The notes: generated from the letters alone by a model not told the origin. DNA of 64,000 bases from Serratia sp. Ag1 (GCF_000743355.1 NZ_JQEI01000025.1:124001-188000); one strand, 5' to 3'. Counted from the stretch's first letter, positions 17,977 through 28,811 are shown. A program made the numbers and translations.

Positions 17977-20208
17977 ATGGGTATGTTGAAATTCTGGAAT
18001 CAGTTACGCGACCATTGGTGGGGGCAGCCGATTGTGCTGAGCCTGCTGATGTTGCCTATTGCCGGTTGGTTATCGCCGCGTCTTATGCTGCCTGAAGGTA
18101 AGGTCTATCTGGTCTATTTACCTTTGGCGGCCTGCTTTTCTCTGCTGATGGTCTATGACTGGCGTGCTCTGCCTGGGATCACTCTGGCAATTTTTATCCG
18201 CTATTCCGGTCGTTCAGGGTTTGATATTACGATCATCATGACCCTGCTCTACATGGTGTGCCTGGGGATTTGCTGGTGGGGCTACCGTTCACTGTCTCAG
18301 CGCTTCTGGTGTGTGGGCTTTTCGGAACTGAAGCTCAGCAAGTACCGATTGATCTGGCTGGTCATGCTCCCATCCGCGCTGTTTGTGTTTGGCCTGAAAC
18401 TCCTTATCGGCCTTGATCTGTTGCCTGATGAGCTCGGAATGATGCCGGGTAACGGGATCAATCTGCATACGCTGGTTAATTTCCAGGCGGTGCTGATCGG
18501 TTGCCTCTCGTCGATGCAACTGTTCTATTTTGTCTTGCGGATTTTGAAAAAACCCCGATTTGCCAAGGTATTGTGGGGGCGAATACGCCGGGAGATTGCG
18601 CCAGGGGTTAAAAGCAGCGAACTGCAACTGTGGTTTGCTGTGTTAAGTCTGTTGGTATTTGTTCTGTCTTATCACACTGCGGACACCAATTATTTGCAGG
18701 TGCCGGATTACAGCCTGACGTTGCTGATCCCGGTGATGTTGTACAGCGCCATGCGCTTTGGTTACCAGTTTAATGGCATTATCTGGGCCACCACCTTGAT
18801 AGTGCTGTTCTTTAACTACCCAGGTTATGTGCAGTGGAGCAATCTGTTACACAACCTGACCATGATCTCCTCCATGATGCTGGCGTTTACGCTCAGTATT
18901 CTGCTGACTTCAGCGGTACATACCCGTCAGCGGATGGATCATGCCAAGGCCCAGAGCGCCTCGTTGAAAGATCCGGTCATCGGTTTGCCCAACCTGCGGG
19001 CACTGAAGCGCGATTTGGCGAAAACGCCGCGTTCTACCCTCTGCTTTTTGCGTATTGCCGAGCTGGACCTGCTCAGCCGAAATTACGGTATGCAACTGCG
19101 GATCCGCTTCAAACAGAAGTTGGCGGGTACGCTGCGGACGGTACTGGAAGAGGGTGAGGATGTCTATCATCTGCCAGGGTACGATCTGGTGCTGCGGCTG
19201 AACGGTTCGAACGCTGAAGACAAGGTTGCCATTATCCAAAGTACGCTGGAGAAGTTCCGGCTGGTGTGGAACGGTTTGCCGATTCATCCGCCGTTGGGCA
19301 TCAGCTATTGCGGCGTATATTCAGAAGTGGCGCATTTGCATTTGCTGCTGGGGGAATTGAGCTCGCTGGCGGAAATGTCGCTGACCAGTGGCCGGCCAGA
19401 GAACATCCAGAACGATCACCATGTTGCGCAGGATGAGATTAAGCGTAAGGTCGCTTTGCTGCACTGGGTGCAGCGTTCACTGGATAACGACAGTTTTGTG
19501 CTGATGGCTCAACCGATTGTTGGCGTGCGTGGCGATACCTATCACGAAGTGCTGCTGCGGATGCTGGATGACGATGACAATATTGTGCCACCGAACGAAT
19601 TTATGCCGGTGGTTCATGAGTTTGGCCTGGCCTATCAGTTGGATCTGTGGGTATTGCGCCATACGCTGCAGTTTATGGCACAAAACCGTGAGGCTTTACC
19701 CAGCGCGCGTTTTGCCGTGAACCTTTCACCTTCTTCGCTGTGCCGCCCCAGCCTGTGCCAGGATGTGTTCGATGCGTTACGGCAGAACCAGATTGAGCCG
19801 TATCAACTGGTGTTGGAAGTGACGGAATCTCATCTGGTGCAGGATGTTAAATACGCCAAGAACTCGCTGAAAGAGCTGCGCCAAATGGGGTGCCGCATTG
19901 CCTTGGATGATTTCGGTACGGGCTACGCCACTTACGCTCGCTTGAAAGAGTTAGACGTGGATACGCTGAAGATCGACGGCAACTTTGTGCGCGATATGCT
20001 GACGAGCAAAGTGGATTACCAGATTATTTCGTCGATCTGCAAAGTCGCGCTGATGCAGCGGTTATCGATTGTGGCGGAATATGTAGAAACAGAAGCACAG
20101 CGCGATGCGTTGAAGAGCCTGGGGGTGGATTATATGCAGGGCTATTTTATCGGTAAGCCACAGTTGCTGGCGTCGTTAGTACAGCAACCGAACGAGCCCG
20201 AGGTCTAG
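17977..20208 (+). CDS. pdeF: PdeF (YfgF), membrane cyclic-di-GMP phosphodiesterase
   Basis: Hydrolyses c-di-GMP, opposing DgcE. About 743 residues: a MASE1-like membrane region with about 8-9 helices (1-310), a degenerate GGDEF domain (about 325-490; the GGDEF position reads PGYDL), and an EAL domain (about 505-735). EAL catalytic motifs are intact: EVLLR in place of EALLR keeps Glu, followed by NLSPSSL, EVTES, LDDFGTGYA, KIDGNFV, AEYVET and QGYFIGKP. In-frame starts TTG 17974, ATG 17977 and ATG 17983 are equally hard to separate. It keeps its E. coli position next to ppx and ends at a strong hairpin shared with it. Confidence 0.92.
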   Translation: MGMLKFWNQLRDHWWGQPIVLSLLMLPIAGWLSPRLMLPEGKVYLVYLPLAACFSLLMVYDWRALPGITLAIFIRYSGRSGFDITIIMTLLYMVCLGICWWGYRSLSQRFWCVGFSELKLSKYRLIWLVMLPSALFVFGLKLLIGLDLLPDELGMMPGNGINLHTLVNFQAVLIGCLSSMQLFYFVLRILKKPRFAKVLWGRIRREIAPGVKSSELQLWFAVLSLLVFVLSYHTADTNYLQVPDYSLTLLIPVMLYSAMRFGYQFNGIIWATTLIVLFFNYPGYVQWSNLLHNLTMISSMMLAFTLSILLTSAVHTRQRMDHAKAQSASLKDPVIGLPNLRALKRDLAKTPRSTLCFLRIAELDLLSRNYGMQLRIRFKQKLAGTLRTVLEEGEDVYHLPGYDLVLRLNGSNAEDKVAIIQSTLEKFRLVWNGLPIHPPLGISYCGVYSEVAHLHLLLGELSSLAEMSLTSGRPENIQNDHHVAQDEIKRKVALLHWVQRSLDNDSFVLMAQPIVGVRGDTYHEVLLRMLDDDDNIVPPNEFMPVVHEFGLAYQLDLWVLRHTLQFMAQNREALPSARFAVNLSPSSLCRPSLCQDVFDALRQNQIEPYQLVLEVTESHLVQDVKYAKNSLKELRQMGCRIALDDFGTGYATYARLKELDVDTLKIDGNFVRDMLTSKVDYQIISSICKVALMQRLSIVAEYVETEAQRDALKSLGVDYMQGYFIGKPQLLASLVQQPNEPEV

Positions 20209-20213
20209 CCTAA

Positions 20214-20245
20214 CCCTCTCGCCCTCGGTAAGGAGGGCGAGAGGG
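20214..20245. terminator. Bidirectional terminator-like hairpin between pdeF and ppx
   Basis: Perfect 13-bp stem CCCTCTCGCCCTC / GAGGGCGAGAGGG with a 6-base loop, between two convergent genes. It has no strong T-tract, so it may protect 3' ends as well as stop transcription. Confidence 0.75.
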
Positions 20246-20250
20246 CTCTA

Positions 20251-21801
20251 TCAGGCAGGGATCTGTTCGCTCTGCTCGCTTTCTTCTTCAATCATCAGCT
20301 TCCAGCCAACGACGTCATTCCAGTAAGCCTGTTCACGTTCAAAATCCAGTTGCACCAGGTTGTTCTGTGTCAGATAACCGGCAGGGAAACGCAGCGTCCA
20401 ATGGTTATCATCGGTCACCAGGCGTAACGTTTCCGGCGTGGTGGTCGATTGGCGCTGGTTGTTAAGCAGCGTGCTCAAACGCAGCAGTTGAATCAGCGGC
20501 AGATAGTATTTTTTCTTGAACAGATTCAGCCGTGGCAGCTCTTCAAGCTTGATTGCTTTGCGGTGGAAACGCACCAGTGCCGCCAATAACCATTGTTGCT
20601 CCTGATTAAAACCGGGCAAGTTGGAGTTTTGCAGGATATAAGCGGAATGGCGGTGCATGCCGCTGTGATTGATGCTCAACCCAACTTCATGCAGCATGGC
20701 AGCCCATTTCAGCAAGGCTTCCAACTGCGGCTGCACCAGTTTGGTATTCTGCGCCATCCATTGGGCATACAGCAGTTCTGTGGTGTCCAGAACGCGTTTG
20801 GCCTGCTCACGATCGATGTTGTAGTGATCCGCCAGGCTTTTTGCCGTGCGGCTGCGAATATCCTGATGGCGGAAGCGGCCCTCCATTTCATACAGCACGC
20901 CTTCACGCAGCGCACCGTCGGAAAGACGCAGATCGCGGATGGCGAGCGCATCGAACACGCCGCACAGAATGGCCAGCCCCGGAACGAAGACCGACTGGCG
21001 ATCTTCTGTCAGCCCCGGCAGGCTTAAGGTGCTGAAGTTTTTAAACTGTAAAACCTGCTCAACCAGCATATCCAGGCGTTCCAGCGTGAGCAGGCCGTCT
21101 TTCTCGCCCATGGCCACCAACACTTCATGCGCGGCCTTGATGGTGCCCGAGGCACCCAGTGCATACTGCCAGCCCTGAATGCGATATTGCCAAGCCAGGG
21201 TTTCCAGTTTTTGCGCTGCGGCCAGCCGTGCCCGCTTGAAGTTGGTTTTATTGATTTCCCCTTCAGGGAAAAACTGTTGTGCGAAGCTGACACACCCCAT
21301 GCGGCGGCTTTCTGCCAGCAGCGGTTCGAAATCTTCACCAATCACCAGCTCGGTAGAACCGCCGCCAATGTCGATCACCAGTTTGCGGCCTTTTTCTGGC
21401 TGAGTGTGTTCTACACCCATAAAGATCAGACGCGCCTCTTCCTGACCAGAGATGATCTCGATGGGGTAAGGGATCACTTTGGTGGCCCGTTTCAGGAACA
21501 CTTCGGCATTCACCGCCTGGCGTAGGGTATGTGTCCCTACAATAGTGACGTTATCTGCCGGGAACCCTTGCAACCGCTCGGCAAACAGCGCCAGGCAGGC
21601 CAAGCCCCGCTCGATGGCCTCTTCGCTGAGTACGTTATTGCAGTCCAATCCGTCGGCAAGGTGGACGCGCTGTTTTAAACGGCCTAATACCTGTAATGCG
21701 CCGTTCACGACCCGAGCGATCACCATGTGGAAGCTGTTCGAACCCAGGTCGATGGCAGCGATTTCCTGCGGTTTGTTGGTTACGGTGTTTTCTAGCGGCA
21801 T
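20251..21801 (-). CDS. ppx: Ppx, exopolyphosphatase
   Basis: Releases phosphate from polyphosphate chain ends; the family also acts on pppGpp. 516 residues. The ASKHA-fold ATPase-like domains carry the phosphate motifs [14 protein letters not shown] (N-terminus) and [14 protein letters not shown] (about residue 145), with the catalytic Glu in [10 protein letters not shown]. The C-terminal half is an HD-like helical domain ([22 protein letters not shown]). ATG 21801 is 10 bp after the ppk stop, so ppk-ppx is one operon as in E. coli. Confidence 0.97.
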   Translation of the reverse strand: MPLENTVTNKPQEIAAIDLGSNSFHMVIARVVNGALQVLGRLKQRVHLADGLDCNNVLSEEAIERGLACLALFAERLQGFPADNVTIVGTHTLRQAVNAEVFLKRATKVIPYPIEIISGQEEARLIFMGVEHTQPEKGRKLVIDIGGGSTELVIGEDFEPLLAESRRMGCVSFAQQFFPEGEINKTNFKRARLAAAQKLETLAWQYRIQGWQYALGASGTIKAAHEVLVAMGEKDGLLTLERLDMLVEQVLQFKNFSTLSLPGLTEDRQSVFVPGLAILCGVFDALAIRDLRLSDGALREGVLYEMEGRFRHQDIRSRTAKSLADHYNIDREQAKRVLDTTELLYAQWMAQNTKLVQPQLEALLKWAAMLHEVGLSINHSGMHRHSAYILQNSNLPGFNQEQQWLLAALVRFHRKAIKLEELPRLNLFKKKYYLPLIQLLRLSTLLNNQRQSTTTPETLRLVTDDNHWTLRFPAGYLTQNNLVQLDFEREQAYWNDVVGWKLMIEEESEQSEQIPA

Positions 21802-21811
21802 AGTTGCTGGC

Positions 21812-23875
21812 CTACTTTGCTGGTTGTTCCAGAGCTTTTAAATACTCATAAATAGCCACCTGGGCGCGTACTTTACGGCGGTTACCGCGTGGCACGTACT
21901 GGTTGCTCAGTTCTTTATCGATGTAGCGAGCTTTGACCGTATCGCTGAACAGGATCTCCAGAATATCCAGAACGCGCTGTTTCAGCGTTGGATCCAGCAA
22001 CGATACTGCCACCTCGATGCGGTAATCTATATTGCGGGTCATCCAGTCAGCGGATGAGAGATAAACCCGTTTGTCACCTTTGTTTTCGAAAACATAGACT
22101 CGATCGTGTTCCAGATAGCGGTCTACGATGCTGGTGACCTGAATGTTGTCGCTGATACCCGGCAAATTGGGGATCAACGCGCACATGCCACGCACCAGCA
22201 GGCGGATCTTCACTCCCGCCGTGGAGGCGGTATATAACCGATCTATCAGCCCCTTATCCACCAAATTATTTATTTTCAACATAATACCGGCGTTTTCTCC
22301 GGCCTGAGCGTTGACGATTTCGCGGTCGATCAGGTCATACAGCATCCGGCGTGAGTTCTGCGGTGACACCATCAGATGGTCGAAAGTGACTGGCCGGTAT
22401 GGGTTTTCGATAAAGTTGAAGACCCGGCGCACTTCGTTGGTGATGCGTGAGTCGGCGGTCAGCAACGAGTAGTCGGTGTAAATACGCGCGGTTTTCTCGT
22501 TAAAGTTACCGGTGCCTATATGAGCATAGCGTACAATGTCATCGCCTTCACGGCGCGAGATCAGGAACAGTTTGGCGTGGATTTTCAGCCCGGGGGCAGA
22601 GAAAATAACGTGGACGCCCGCCTCTGTCAGCCGCTTGGCCCAGTGGATATTGGCCTCTTCATCAAAGCGCGCCTGCAACTCGACCACCACGGTGACTTTC
22701 TTGCCGTTGTGCGCCGCATGAATCATCGACTCAATGATGCGTGAGTCTTTCGCTACCCGGTAAATGTTGATTTTTATCGCCAGCACGCTGGGATCGAACG
22801 ATGCCTGGCGCAGCAGCTCCAAGACGTGTTCGAAGGTGTGGTATGGGTAGTAAAGCAAAACGTCTTGCTCGCGGATGGCGTCGAAGCCGTTGCGGAATTT
22901 ATCAAACCAGATATGGCGCAGGCGCGGCAGCGGTCGGTTGACCAGATTGGCTTTACCGACGTTAGGGAAACTGATGAAGTCTTTGAAATTGTGGTAACGG
23001 CCACCGGCAATGACCGAATCGTAATTGGAAATCCCCAGCTTGTTGCGCAGCAATTCCACCATTTCGTTGGGCATATCGCGCTGATAAACAAAGCGCACCG
23101 GTTCGGCAGTCAGGCGCTGTTTCAGGCTGGAAGACATCAGTTCCAGCAGGCTGGATTCCATTTCGGTGACCAGATCGTATTCCGCATCGCGGGTCATTTT
23201 CATCGAATAGGCGTTGAGCGCGTCGTAATCGAAGAAGCCTTTGAAGATATCATCCAGGCAGTAACGCAGAATGTTATCCAGCAGAATCATTGGCTTGCGG
23301 CGGCGCGGTGCTTCCGGTGGCAGATTGACGAAGCGTGGCACTTTGTCGGACGGGATCTCCAGCAGCGCATAGTCGCTGCGCGTACCACGGATAATCTCCA
23401 CCGCCAGATAGGTGTAGTCATCTTTCAGGAACTGCACCAGATTGGTGTCATGATTGATGAGGATGGGCGTGATGTGAGGCCGCAGGTGCTGCTTAAAATA
23501 TTGCCGCAGCCAGATCTGCTGGTTTTCAGACACCTGACGCTCGTTGATCAAGAAAATTTGATTACGCGCCATTTCCAGCAGCAGATCGTTGTACAGGCCG
23601 TCGAATTCCTGATCGGTTTTTAACACCTTGGCCTGGATCTTTTTCAGCAAATGACGCGGCATACCGCCCAGGCCCTGTTCTTCGCTGATTAAGATGCGCC
23701 TTTTCAGATCGGCGAAACGGACTTTATAAAACTCGTCAAGATTATTGGAGTAAATGCCCAGAAACCGCATGCGTTCAATCAGGGGATTACTCTTATCTGC
23801 CGCTTCCTGTAATACACGTTCATTAAAGGATAACCAGCTTAATTCTTTGTCGATGTAGAGCTTTTCCTGACCCAT
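21812..23875 (-). CDS. ppk: Ppk1, polyphosphate kinase
   Basis: Makes polyphosphate reversibly from ATP. 687 residues from ATG 23875 ([25 protein letters not shown]); GGAG lies 5 bp upstream, better than GTG 23881. N, H, C1 and C2 domains of PPK1 are all present. The phosphorylated and partner histidines are visible in [16 protein letters not shown] and [14 protein letters not shown], and the metal-binding Arg region in [12 protein letters not shown]. First gene of ppk-ppx, divergent from the Pst-like transporter, with which it shares a 235-bp control region. Confidence 0.97.
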   Translation of the reverse strand: MGQEKLYIDKELSWLSFNERVLQEAADKSNPLIERMRFLGIYSNNLDEFYKVRFADLKRRILISEEQGLGGMPRHLLKKIQAKVLKTDQEFDGLYNDLLLEMARNQIFLINERQVSENQQIWLRQYFKQHLRPHITPILINHDTNLVQFLKDDYTYLAVEIIRGTRSDYALLEIPSDKVPRFVNLPPEAPRRRKPMILLDNILRYCLDDIFKGFFDYDALNAYSMKMTRDAEYDLVTEMESSLLELMSSSLKQRLTAEPVRFVYQRDMPNEMVELLRNKLGISNYDSVIAGGRYHNFKDFISFPNVGKANLVNRPLPRLRHIWFDKFRNGFDAIREQDVLLYYPYHTFEHVLELLRQASFDPSVLAIKINIYRVAKDSRIIESMIHAAHNGKKVTVVVELQARFDEEANIHWAKRLTEAGVHVIFSAPGLKIHAKLFLISRREGDDIVRYAHIGTGNFNEKTARIYTDYSLLTADSRITNEVRRVFNFIENPYRPVTFDHLMVSPQNSRRMLYDLIDREIVNAQAGENAGIMLKINNLVDKGLIDRLYTASTAGVKIRLLVRGMCALIPNLPGISDNIQVTSIVDRYLEHDRVYVFENKGDKRVYLSSADWMTRNIDYRIEVAVSLLDPTLKQRVLDILEILFSDTVKARYIDKELSNQYVPRGNRRKVRAQVAIYEYLKALEQPAK

Positions 23876-24057
23876 TGCCACTCCAGTTCAATTTTAGAAA
23901 AGGACTCGGGACACCGCCCAGTGTCTTATTTATTATGGCGAGAGAATTGCGGGAATGTCCAACATATCTGCGGGCATGGCACCCGCATTTTTGCCAAGGT
24001 CGGAGATCGGCCAGAGGGGGAAACCGAGAGATAATACGCGGAAGTTTTGGCATGCAA

Positions 24058-24079
24058 ACATCATAAAACTGACATAAGA
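24058..24079 (+). promoter_or_regulatory. Candidate Pho box between ppk and the Pst-like operon
   Basis: Two 11-bp repeats: ACATCATAAAA then CTGACATAAGA. The second matches CTGTCAT at 6 of 7 positions and the first at 4 of 7, with A/T-rich spacers as in PhoB sites. It lies 32 bp upstream of the transporter start. PhoB control would fit the genes on both sides, but this is a motif reading by eye. Confidence 0.4.
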
Positions 24080-24110
24080 TGCGCGGTTATCTTAGGACAT
24101 CAGCCAGCAC

Positions 24111-26297
24111 ATGGAGCCGACAGCGAAAGACATGGCACAGACAAAGGTCAATCAACCTCCCCGCGATCGTTGGCGGGCGCTGGCCGATCGCGGCGTGCAA
24201 GGGGCTGTCACCGTTAGCGGATTGCTGGTGCTGATGACGTTGCTGCTGATTTTCGTTTATCTGCTGCTTTCGGTATTGCCATTGTTTAAACCGGTTTCGC
24301 TCGGGGCTGCACGCCCATTGCCGATTGTTAATGCCTCCCCAGCCTGGGCGATCGGTATGGATGTACAGCAGCGTATCGGTTACCGCATCGATCAACAGGG
24401 TGAAGGCCGTTTTTATCGCCTGGTAGCGCAAGGCTATGACAGCGCAGGGCAACTTTTAGCGCAACACACTTTGCTGAGTAAACCGCTGCTGTTGGCGCGG
24501 GCTGCTGGTGAGCGCGATCTGTTTGCGCTGGCCCAAGCCGATGGTCGCGTGGCGGTGGTTCAGGCTGATTTTGCCAGTGAACCACCGCAATGGCACTTTC
24601 CGCTAGGCCAGCAACCGCTGGCATTCGATCCCCAAGGGAAACCGTTGGCGCTGCTGGCGCTGGCCTCAACGCGCGCGGGAGCCACCCTGCTGGCAGCGGT
24701 GACTGACGATCATCGTTTATTGTTTGGCCGTTTCAGCCCTTCCGCGCCAGCGCAGCAGACGCAGGTGCAACTGAAAGCCGCCGCACAGCAACTGTTGCTG
24801 ACGCCAGATGGCCGCCAACTTTATCTACTCAGTGGGAATCAACTGGCCCGTTACCAGATCGACGGCGCGCAGTTATCTTTGCGGGAGACGCGCACTCTGG
24901 GTGAATTTCCACCTTATCAGCTGACAACTTTACCCGGTGGTAATGCGCTATTAATCCGTGCGGCGGATGGCAGCCTGCGTGAATGGTTCACGGTAGAACA
25001 CCATCAGCAACGCCAGTTGACGCCAATACAGCAATTTGCACACCGGGTATTGCCAGATGAATTACTGGTGACCGAACCCTATCGCCGGGTGTTTGCCTCA
25101 TGGCAACCGGGGGGCGCATTCGCGTTATTTTCCACTATTCAGCCGCAACCCTTGTTGAATACCCGCGTGCATGGTGAGGTGCAGCAGATGGCATTTGCCC
25201 CGCGTGGCGATGGCCTGCTGCTGGAAACCGCCCAGGGTTGGCAGCATTACGCTGTGGATAATCCTTATCCCGACGTCACCTGGCGTTCGCTGTGGCAGAA
25301 GGTGTGGTATGAAAACTACCCGGAACCGGCTTATGTTTGGCAGTCCACGTCGGGGGAAGATAGCTATCAGGCCAAATTCAGCCTGATCCCGGTGATCTTC
25401 GGCACTTTTAAGGCCGCAGGCTATTCCATGTTGTTTGCCGTGCCACTGGCACTGGCCGGAGCGATTTATACCGCCTGCTTTATGTCGGCTGGATTACGGC
25501 GCGTGGTGAAACCGGCGATGGAAGTGATGGGGGCGTTACCAACGGTGGTGATTGGGCTGGTGGCCGGTATCTGGTTGGCCCCGCTGATGGAAACTTACCT
25601 GCTGGCGGTGATCGCGTTGCCGTTGCTGTTGGCGATTGTGGTGCTGTTGTGCGGCTGGCTGGTTAACCAGTTTGCACCGCGCCGCTTGGCCCCGGGGCTG
25701 GATTTACTGTTGCTGTTGCCGCTGGTGGTGCTGACCGTCTGGCTGGCGTTCGCCATCGGGCCTCGGCTGGAGCTGCAACTGTTTGGTGAACCGCTGCACT
25801 ATCGGTTGGGTGAGGGTTACGATCAGCGCAATACGCTAGTGGTCGGCGTGGCGATGGGGTTTGCGTTGGTGCCGATTATTTTCTCGCTGGCCGAAGACGC
25901 TCTGTTCAGCGTGCCGACCGCACTCAGCCGTGGTTCGCTGGCGTTGGGGGCGACCCAGTGGCAAACCGTGGTTGGCGTTGTGTTGCCTTCTGCCAGCGCC
26001 GGGATATTTTCAGCCCTGATGATTGGTTTTGGCCGGGCGGTCGGGGAAACCATGATCGTACTGATGGCCACCGGCAATACGTCGATTATTGATGGTAGCC
26101 TGTTCCAGGGGTTGCGCGCTCTGGCCGCCAATATCGCCATTGAAATGCCGGAGGCGGTGGTCGGTGGCAGCCATTACCGCGTGCTGTTCCTGACTGCGCT
26201 GGTGTTGTTCATCTTTACCTTTATGTTTAACACGCTGGCTGAAGCGGTGCGTTTGCGCCTGCGCAAGCGCTATACGCTGAATCAGGAGACGCCATGA
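24111..26297 (+). CDS. PstC-like ABC permease with large N-terminal periplasmic domain
   Basis: Permease subunit of a phosphate-type ABC importer, 728 residues, more than twice the length of classical PstC (about 320). TM1 lies at about 35-57. A long soluble region (about 60-420) with repeated short beta-type stretches (LLLTPDGRQLYLLSGNQLARYQ, MAFAPRGDGLLLETAQGWQHY) looks like a beta-propeller and should be periplasmic. The MetI-type transmembrane domain (about 430-715) carries the ATPase-coupling EAA-like loop ALSRGSLALGATQWQTVVGVVLPSA and the GRAVGETMIVLMATGN segment of PstC. The next gene overlaps by 4 bp. The start could instead be ATG 24132. Substrate assignment rests on family and on ppk/ppx neighbours. 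Confidence 0.85.
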   Translation: MEPTAKDMAQTKVNQPPRDRWRALADRGVQGAVTVSGLLVLMTLLLIFVYLLLSVLPLFKPVSLGAARPLPIVNASPAWAIGMDVQQRIGYRIDQQGEGRFYRLVAQGYDSAGQLLAQHTLLSKPLLLARAAGERDLFALAQADGRVAVVQADFASEPPQWHFPLGQQPLAFDPQGKPLALLALASTRAGATLLAAVTDDHRLLFGRFSPSAPAQQTQVQLKAAAQQLLLTPDGRQLYLLSGNQLARYQIDGAQLSLRETRTLGEFPPYQLTTLPGGNALLIRAADGSLREWFTVEHHQQRQLTPIQQFAHRVLPDELLVTEPYRRVFASWQPGGAFALFSTIQPQPLLNTRVHGEVQQMAFAPRGDGLLLETAQGWQHYAVDNPYPDVTWRSLWQKVWYENYPEPAYVWQSTSGEDSYQAKFSLIPVIFGTFKAAGYSMLFAVPLALAGAIYTACFMSAGLRRVVKPAMEVMGALPTVVIGLVAGIWLAPLMETYLLAVIALPLLLAIVVLLCGWLVNQFAPRRLAPGLDLLLLLPLVVLTVWLAFAIGPRLELQLFGEPLHYRLGEGYDQRNTLVVGVAMGFALVPIIFSLAEDALFSVPTALSRGSLALGATQWQTVVGVVLPSASAGIFSALMIGFGRAVGETMIVLMATGNTSIIDGSLFQGLRALAANIAIEMPEAVVGGSHYRVLFLTALVLFIFTFMFNTLAEAVRLRLRKRYTLNQETP

Positions 26298-27946
26298 GAA
26301 AGTGGATTGGCAGCGGTTCTCCCTGGATTTGGTTGACTGCCGCGTCGGTCGCGGTCAGCCTGCTGGCGCTGATCGGTATTTTGCTGCTGTTGGCCGGGCA
26401 GGGGATGCGCTATTTCTGGCCCAGCCCGGTTTACCTGTTTGAACTGAATCAAACTGCCGCAGGATCGGTGATGGTGATTGGTGAGCTTTATCAACAACAA
26501 ACGCTGTCGCGCCGCCAGTTGCAAGATTCCGGCGTCGTGCCGCCCAAAGGCGAGGCGCAAAGCTTTACCCGTTATCTGATCAAAGTGGGTAACCGTGAAA
26601 TTGAAGGGCAGGATTTCCGCACTCTGCTGGCCAGCGACGTTCGCCAGCGAACCACCCCAGCGGATTTACTGGTACTGGAGCGCAATACTAATGGCACCGC
26701 CTACGGCTATCTGGCCGGGATGCTGGAAGACGGCCAGCCATTGACCGGGAGCGATCTCAGCCAGGCGTTGTTACAGCGCTTGCCACAGATTGCTGCTCTT
26801 GCCCGTCAGGCGCACCACATTCAATCCCGTGATATGGCGCGTATCAATCAGCAATTTGAAAACCTGCGCCTGCACGAAAAAAGCCTGTTGCGTGATAATA
26901 AACTGGACGAACGGCTACAGGCCTCTATCCGCGCTGAGAGGTTGGAATTACAGCGTCAATATCGGCAACTGGCCGATAAACTGGAGTGGCTGAATCGCGA
27001 TCTGGAGCGTGACGCTTTGTTATTACGCGATATGCACGGGCAAGTTCATACTATCCCGCTCAGCCAGGTGCGCGATGCCTGGTATCCGAATGCCATGGGA
27101 AGCGGGCAAAAACTGCTACATTGGGCCGTTCAGGTACACAAGTTTTTGACCGACAGCCCGCGCGAGGCTAACACTGAAGGGGGCGTGTTCCCGGCGATTT
27201 TCGGCACCGTGCTGATGGTTATCCTGATGTCGATCGTGGTAATGCCATTTGGCGTTATCGCTGCGCTCTATCTGCATGAGTATGCGGGGAATAACCTGCT
27301 GACGCGCTTGATCCGTATCTCTGTGGTCAATCTGGCTGGTGTGCCTTCGATCGTGTATGGCGTGTTTGGCCTTGGCTTTTTTGTGTATATGATTGGCGGC
27401 ACTCTCGATCAACTGTTTTACCCCGAATCGCTGCCCAATCCGACCTTTGGCACGCCCGGCGTGTTATGGGCGGCGTTGACGCTGGCCCTGCTAACCTTGC
27501 CGGTGGTGATTGTGGCGACTGAAGAAGGGCTGTCGCGCATTCCGGCCACCTTGCGCCAAGGATCGCTGGCATTGGGGGCTACGCGTGCAGAAACGCTGTG
27601 GCATATTGTGTTGCCGATGGCGGCTCCGGCGATGATGACCGGCTTGATCCTGGCCGTAGCGCGTGCGGCGGGGGAAACGGCACCGTTGATGCTGGTTGGC
27701 GTCGTGAAGTCGGTGCCGGTGCTGCCGGTGGATGATATTTTCCCGTATCTGCATTTAGAACGGAAATTCATGCACTTGAGTTTTCAGATCTACGACATGG
27801 CATTTCAGAGCCCGAGCGCAGAGGCGGCCAGGCCGTTGGTATTTGCGACGGCGTTCCTGTTGGTGTTGATTGTGGTGGGGCTTAATCTGGCAGCGATGGG
27901 GATCCGCCATTCGCTGCGGGAGCGTTATAAGATAGGGTCGCAATAG
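26294..27946 (+). CDS. pstA: PstA-like ABC permease with long coiled-coil insertion
   Basis: Second permease, 550 residues against about 295 for classical PstA. TM1 at about 15-38, then about 250 extra residues ending in a Gln/Arg/Glu/Leu-rich stretch (about 165-255) that should form a coiled coil, then the MetI domain (about 295-540). The EAA-type loop reads IPATLRQGSLALGATRAETLWHIVLP, followed by the AVARAAGETAPLMLVG motif typical of PstA. The ATGA overlap with the upstream permease gene suggests fixed stoichiometry. No gene for a phosphate-binding protein follows; PstB is 46 bp downstream. Confidence 0.85.
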   Translation: MRKWIGSGSPWIWLTAASVAVSLLALIGILLLLAGQGMRYFWPSPVYLFELNQTAAGSVMVIGELYQQQTLSRRQLQDSGVVPPKGEAQSFTRYLIKVGNREIEGQDFRTLLASDVRQRTTPADLLVLERNTNGTAYGYLAGMLEDGQPLTGSDLSQALLQRLPQIAALARQAHHIQSRDMARINQQFENLRLHEKSLLRDNKLDERLQASIRAERLELQRQYRQLADKLEWLNRDLERDALLLRDMHGQVHTIPLSQVRDAWYPNAMGSGQKLLHWAVQVHKFLTDSPREANTEGGVFPAIFGTVLMVILMSIVVMPFGVIAALYLHEYAGNNLLTRLIRISVVNLAGVPSIVYGVFGLGFFVYMIGGTLDQLFYPESLPNPTFGTPGVLWAALTLALLTLPVVIVATEEGLSRIPATLRQGSLALGATRAETLWHIVLPMAAPAMMTGLILAVARAAGETAPLMLVGVVKSVPVLPVDDIFPYLHLERKFMHLSFQIYDMAFQSPSAEAARPLVFATAFLLVLIVVGLNLAAMGIRHSLRERYKIGSQ

Positions 27947-27992
27947 TCTGCTGTTACAGAGCGAAAGAGGATGACGTTTTGGGGAGTACACC

Positions 27993-28805
27993 ATGGGTTT
28001 GATGATGCCAGACAGTTTACCCCTGCTGGATGTTCAGCATCTTGCGGATGAGGAGACTGCACTGTCGGTAAACGGCCTGAATCTGTTTTACGGTGCAAAG
28101 CAGGTATTGCACGATATCTCCCTGCGTATTCCGAAACACCGCGTCACGGCACTGATTGGGCCTTCTGGCTGCGGGAAGTCAACGCTGCTGCGCTGTTTTA
28201 ACCGTATGAACGATCTGGTCGACGATTGCCGCATCAACGGTGAGCTGCGGCTCAACGGCGAAATCATTTCCGGCCCCCAGGTTGAGGTGGCCGCATTGCG
28301 GCGGCGCGTTGGTATGGTGTTTCAGCGGCCAAATCCGTTCCCGAAATCCATCTACGAAAATGTGGTTTACGGCCTGCGGCTGCAAGGGATCCGCGAGCGG
28401 CGTATTTTGGACGAGGCCGTAGAGCGTTCCTTGCGCGCAGCAGCCTTGTGGCATGAGGTGAAAGATCGCTTGCGCGAGAATGCGTTCCGCTTGTCCAGCG
28501 GCCAGCAACAACGCCTAGTGATTGCCCGTGCGATCGCGATTGAACCTGAAGTGCTCTTGCTGGATGAACCGACCTCGGCGTTGGATCCCATCTCAACGCT
28601 CACCATCGAGGAGCTTATTGCGGCCCTGAAACAGCGCTACAGCGTGGTATTGGTAACGCACAATATGCAGCAGGCGGCGCGGGTCTCGGACTATACGGCA
28701 TTTATCCACCAGGGACGACTGGTGGAATATAACCATACCGATGGTATTTTTACCTCACCGAGCCAGCGCCGTACGGAAGATTACATCACTGGCCGATATG
28801 GTTGA
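27993..28805 (+). CDS. pstB: PstB-type phosphate ABC transporter ATPase
   Basis: Energises the two upstream permeases. 270 residues with an intact ABC cassette: Walker [11 protein letters not shown]-loop [16 protein letters not shown], signature LSSGQQQR, Walker [13 protein letters not shown] and the switch His in LVTHNMQQA. The PFPKSI segment is characteristic of PstB. The start ATG 27993 is preceded by GGGGAG. It has a longer N-terminus than classical PstB (about 30 extra residues). It ends 6 bp from the convergent bactofilin gene. No phoU follows. Confidence 0.92.
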   Translation: MGLMMPDSLPLLDVQHLADEETALSVNGLNLFYGAKQVLHDISLRIPKHRVTALIGPSGCGKSTLLRCFNRMNDLVDDCRINGELRLNGEIISGPQVEVAALRRRVGMVFQRPNPFPKSIYENVVYGLRLQGIRERRILDEAVERSLRAAALWHEVKDRLRENAFRLSSGQQQRLVIARAIAIEPEVLLLDEPTSALDPISTLTIEELIAALKQRYSVVLVTHNMQQAARVSDYTAFIHQGRLVEYNHTDGIFTSPSQRRTEDYITGRYG

Positions 28806-28811
28806 TGCGGT

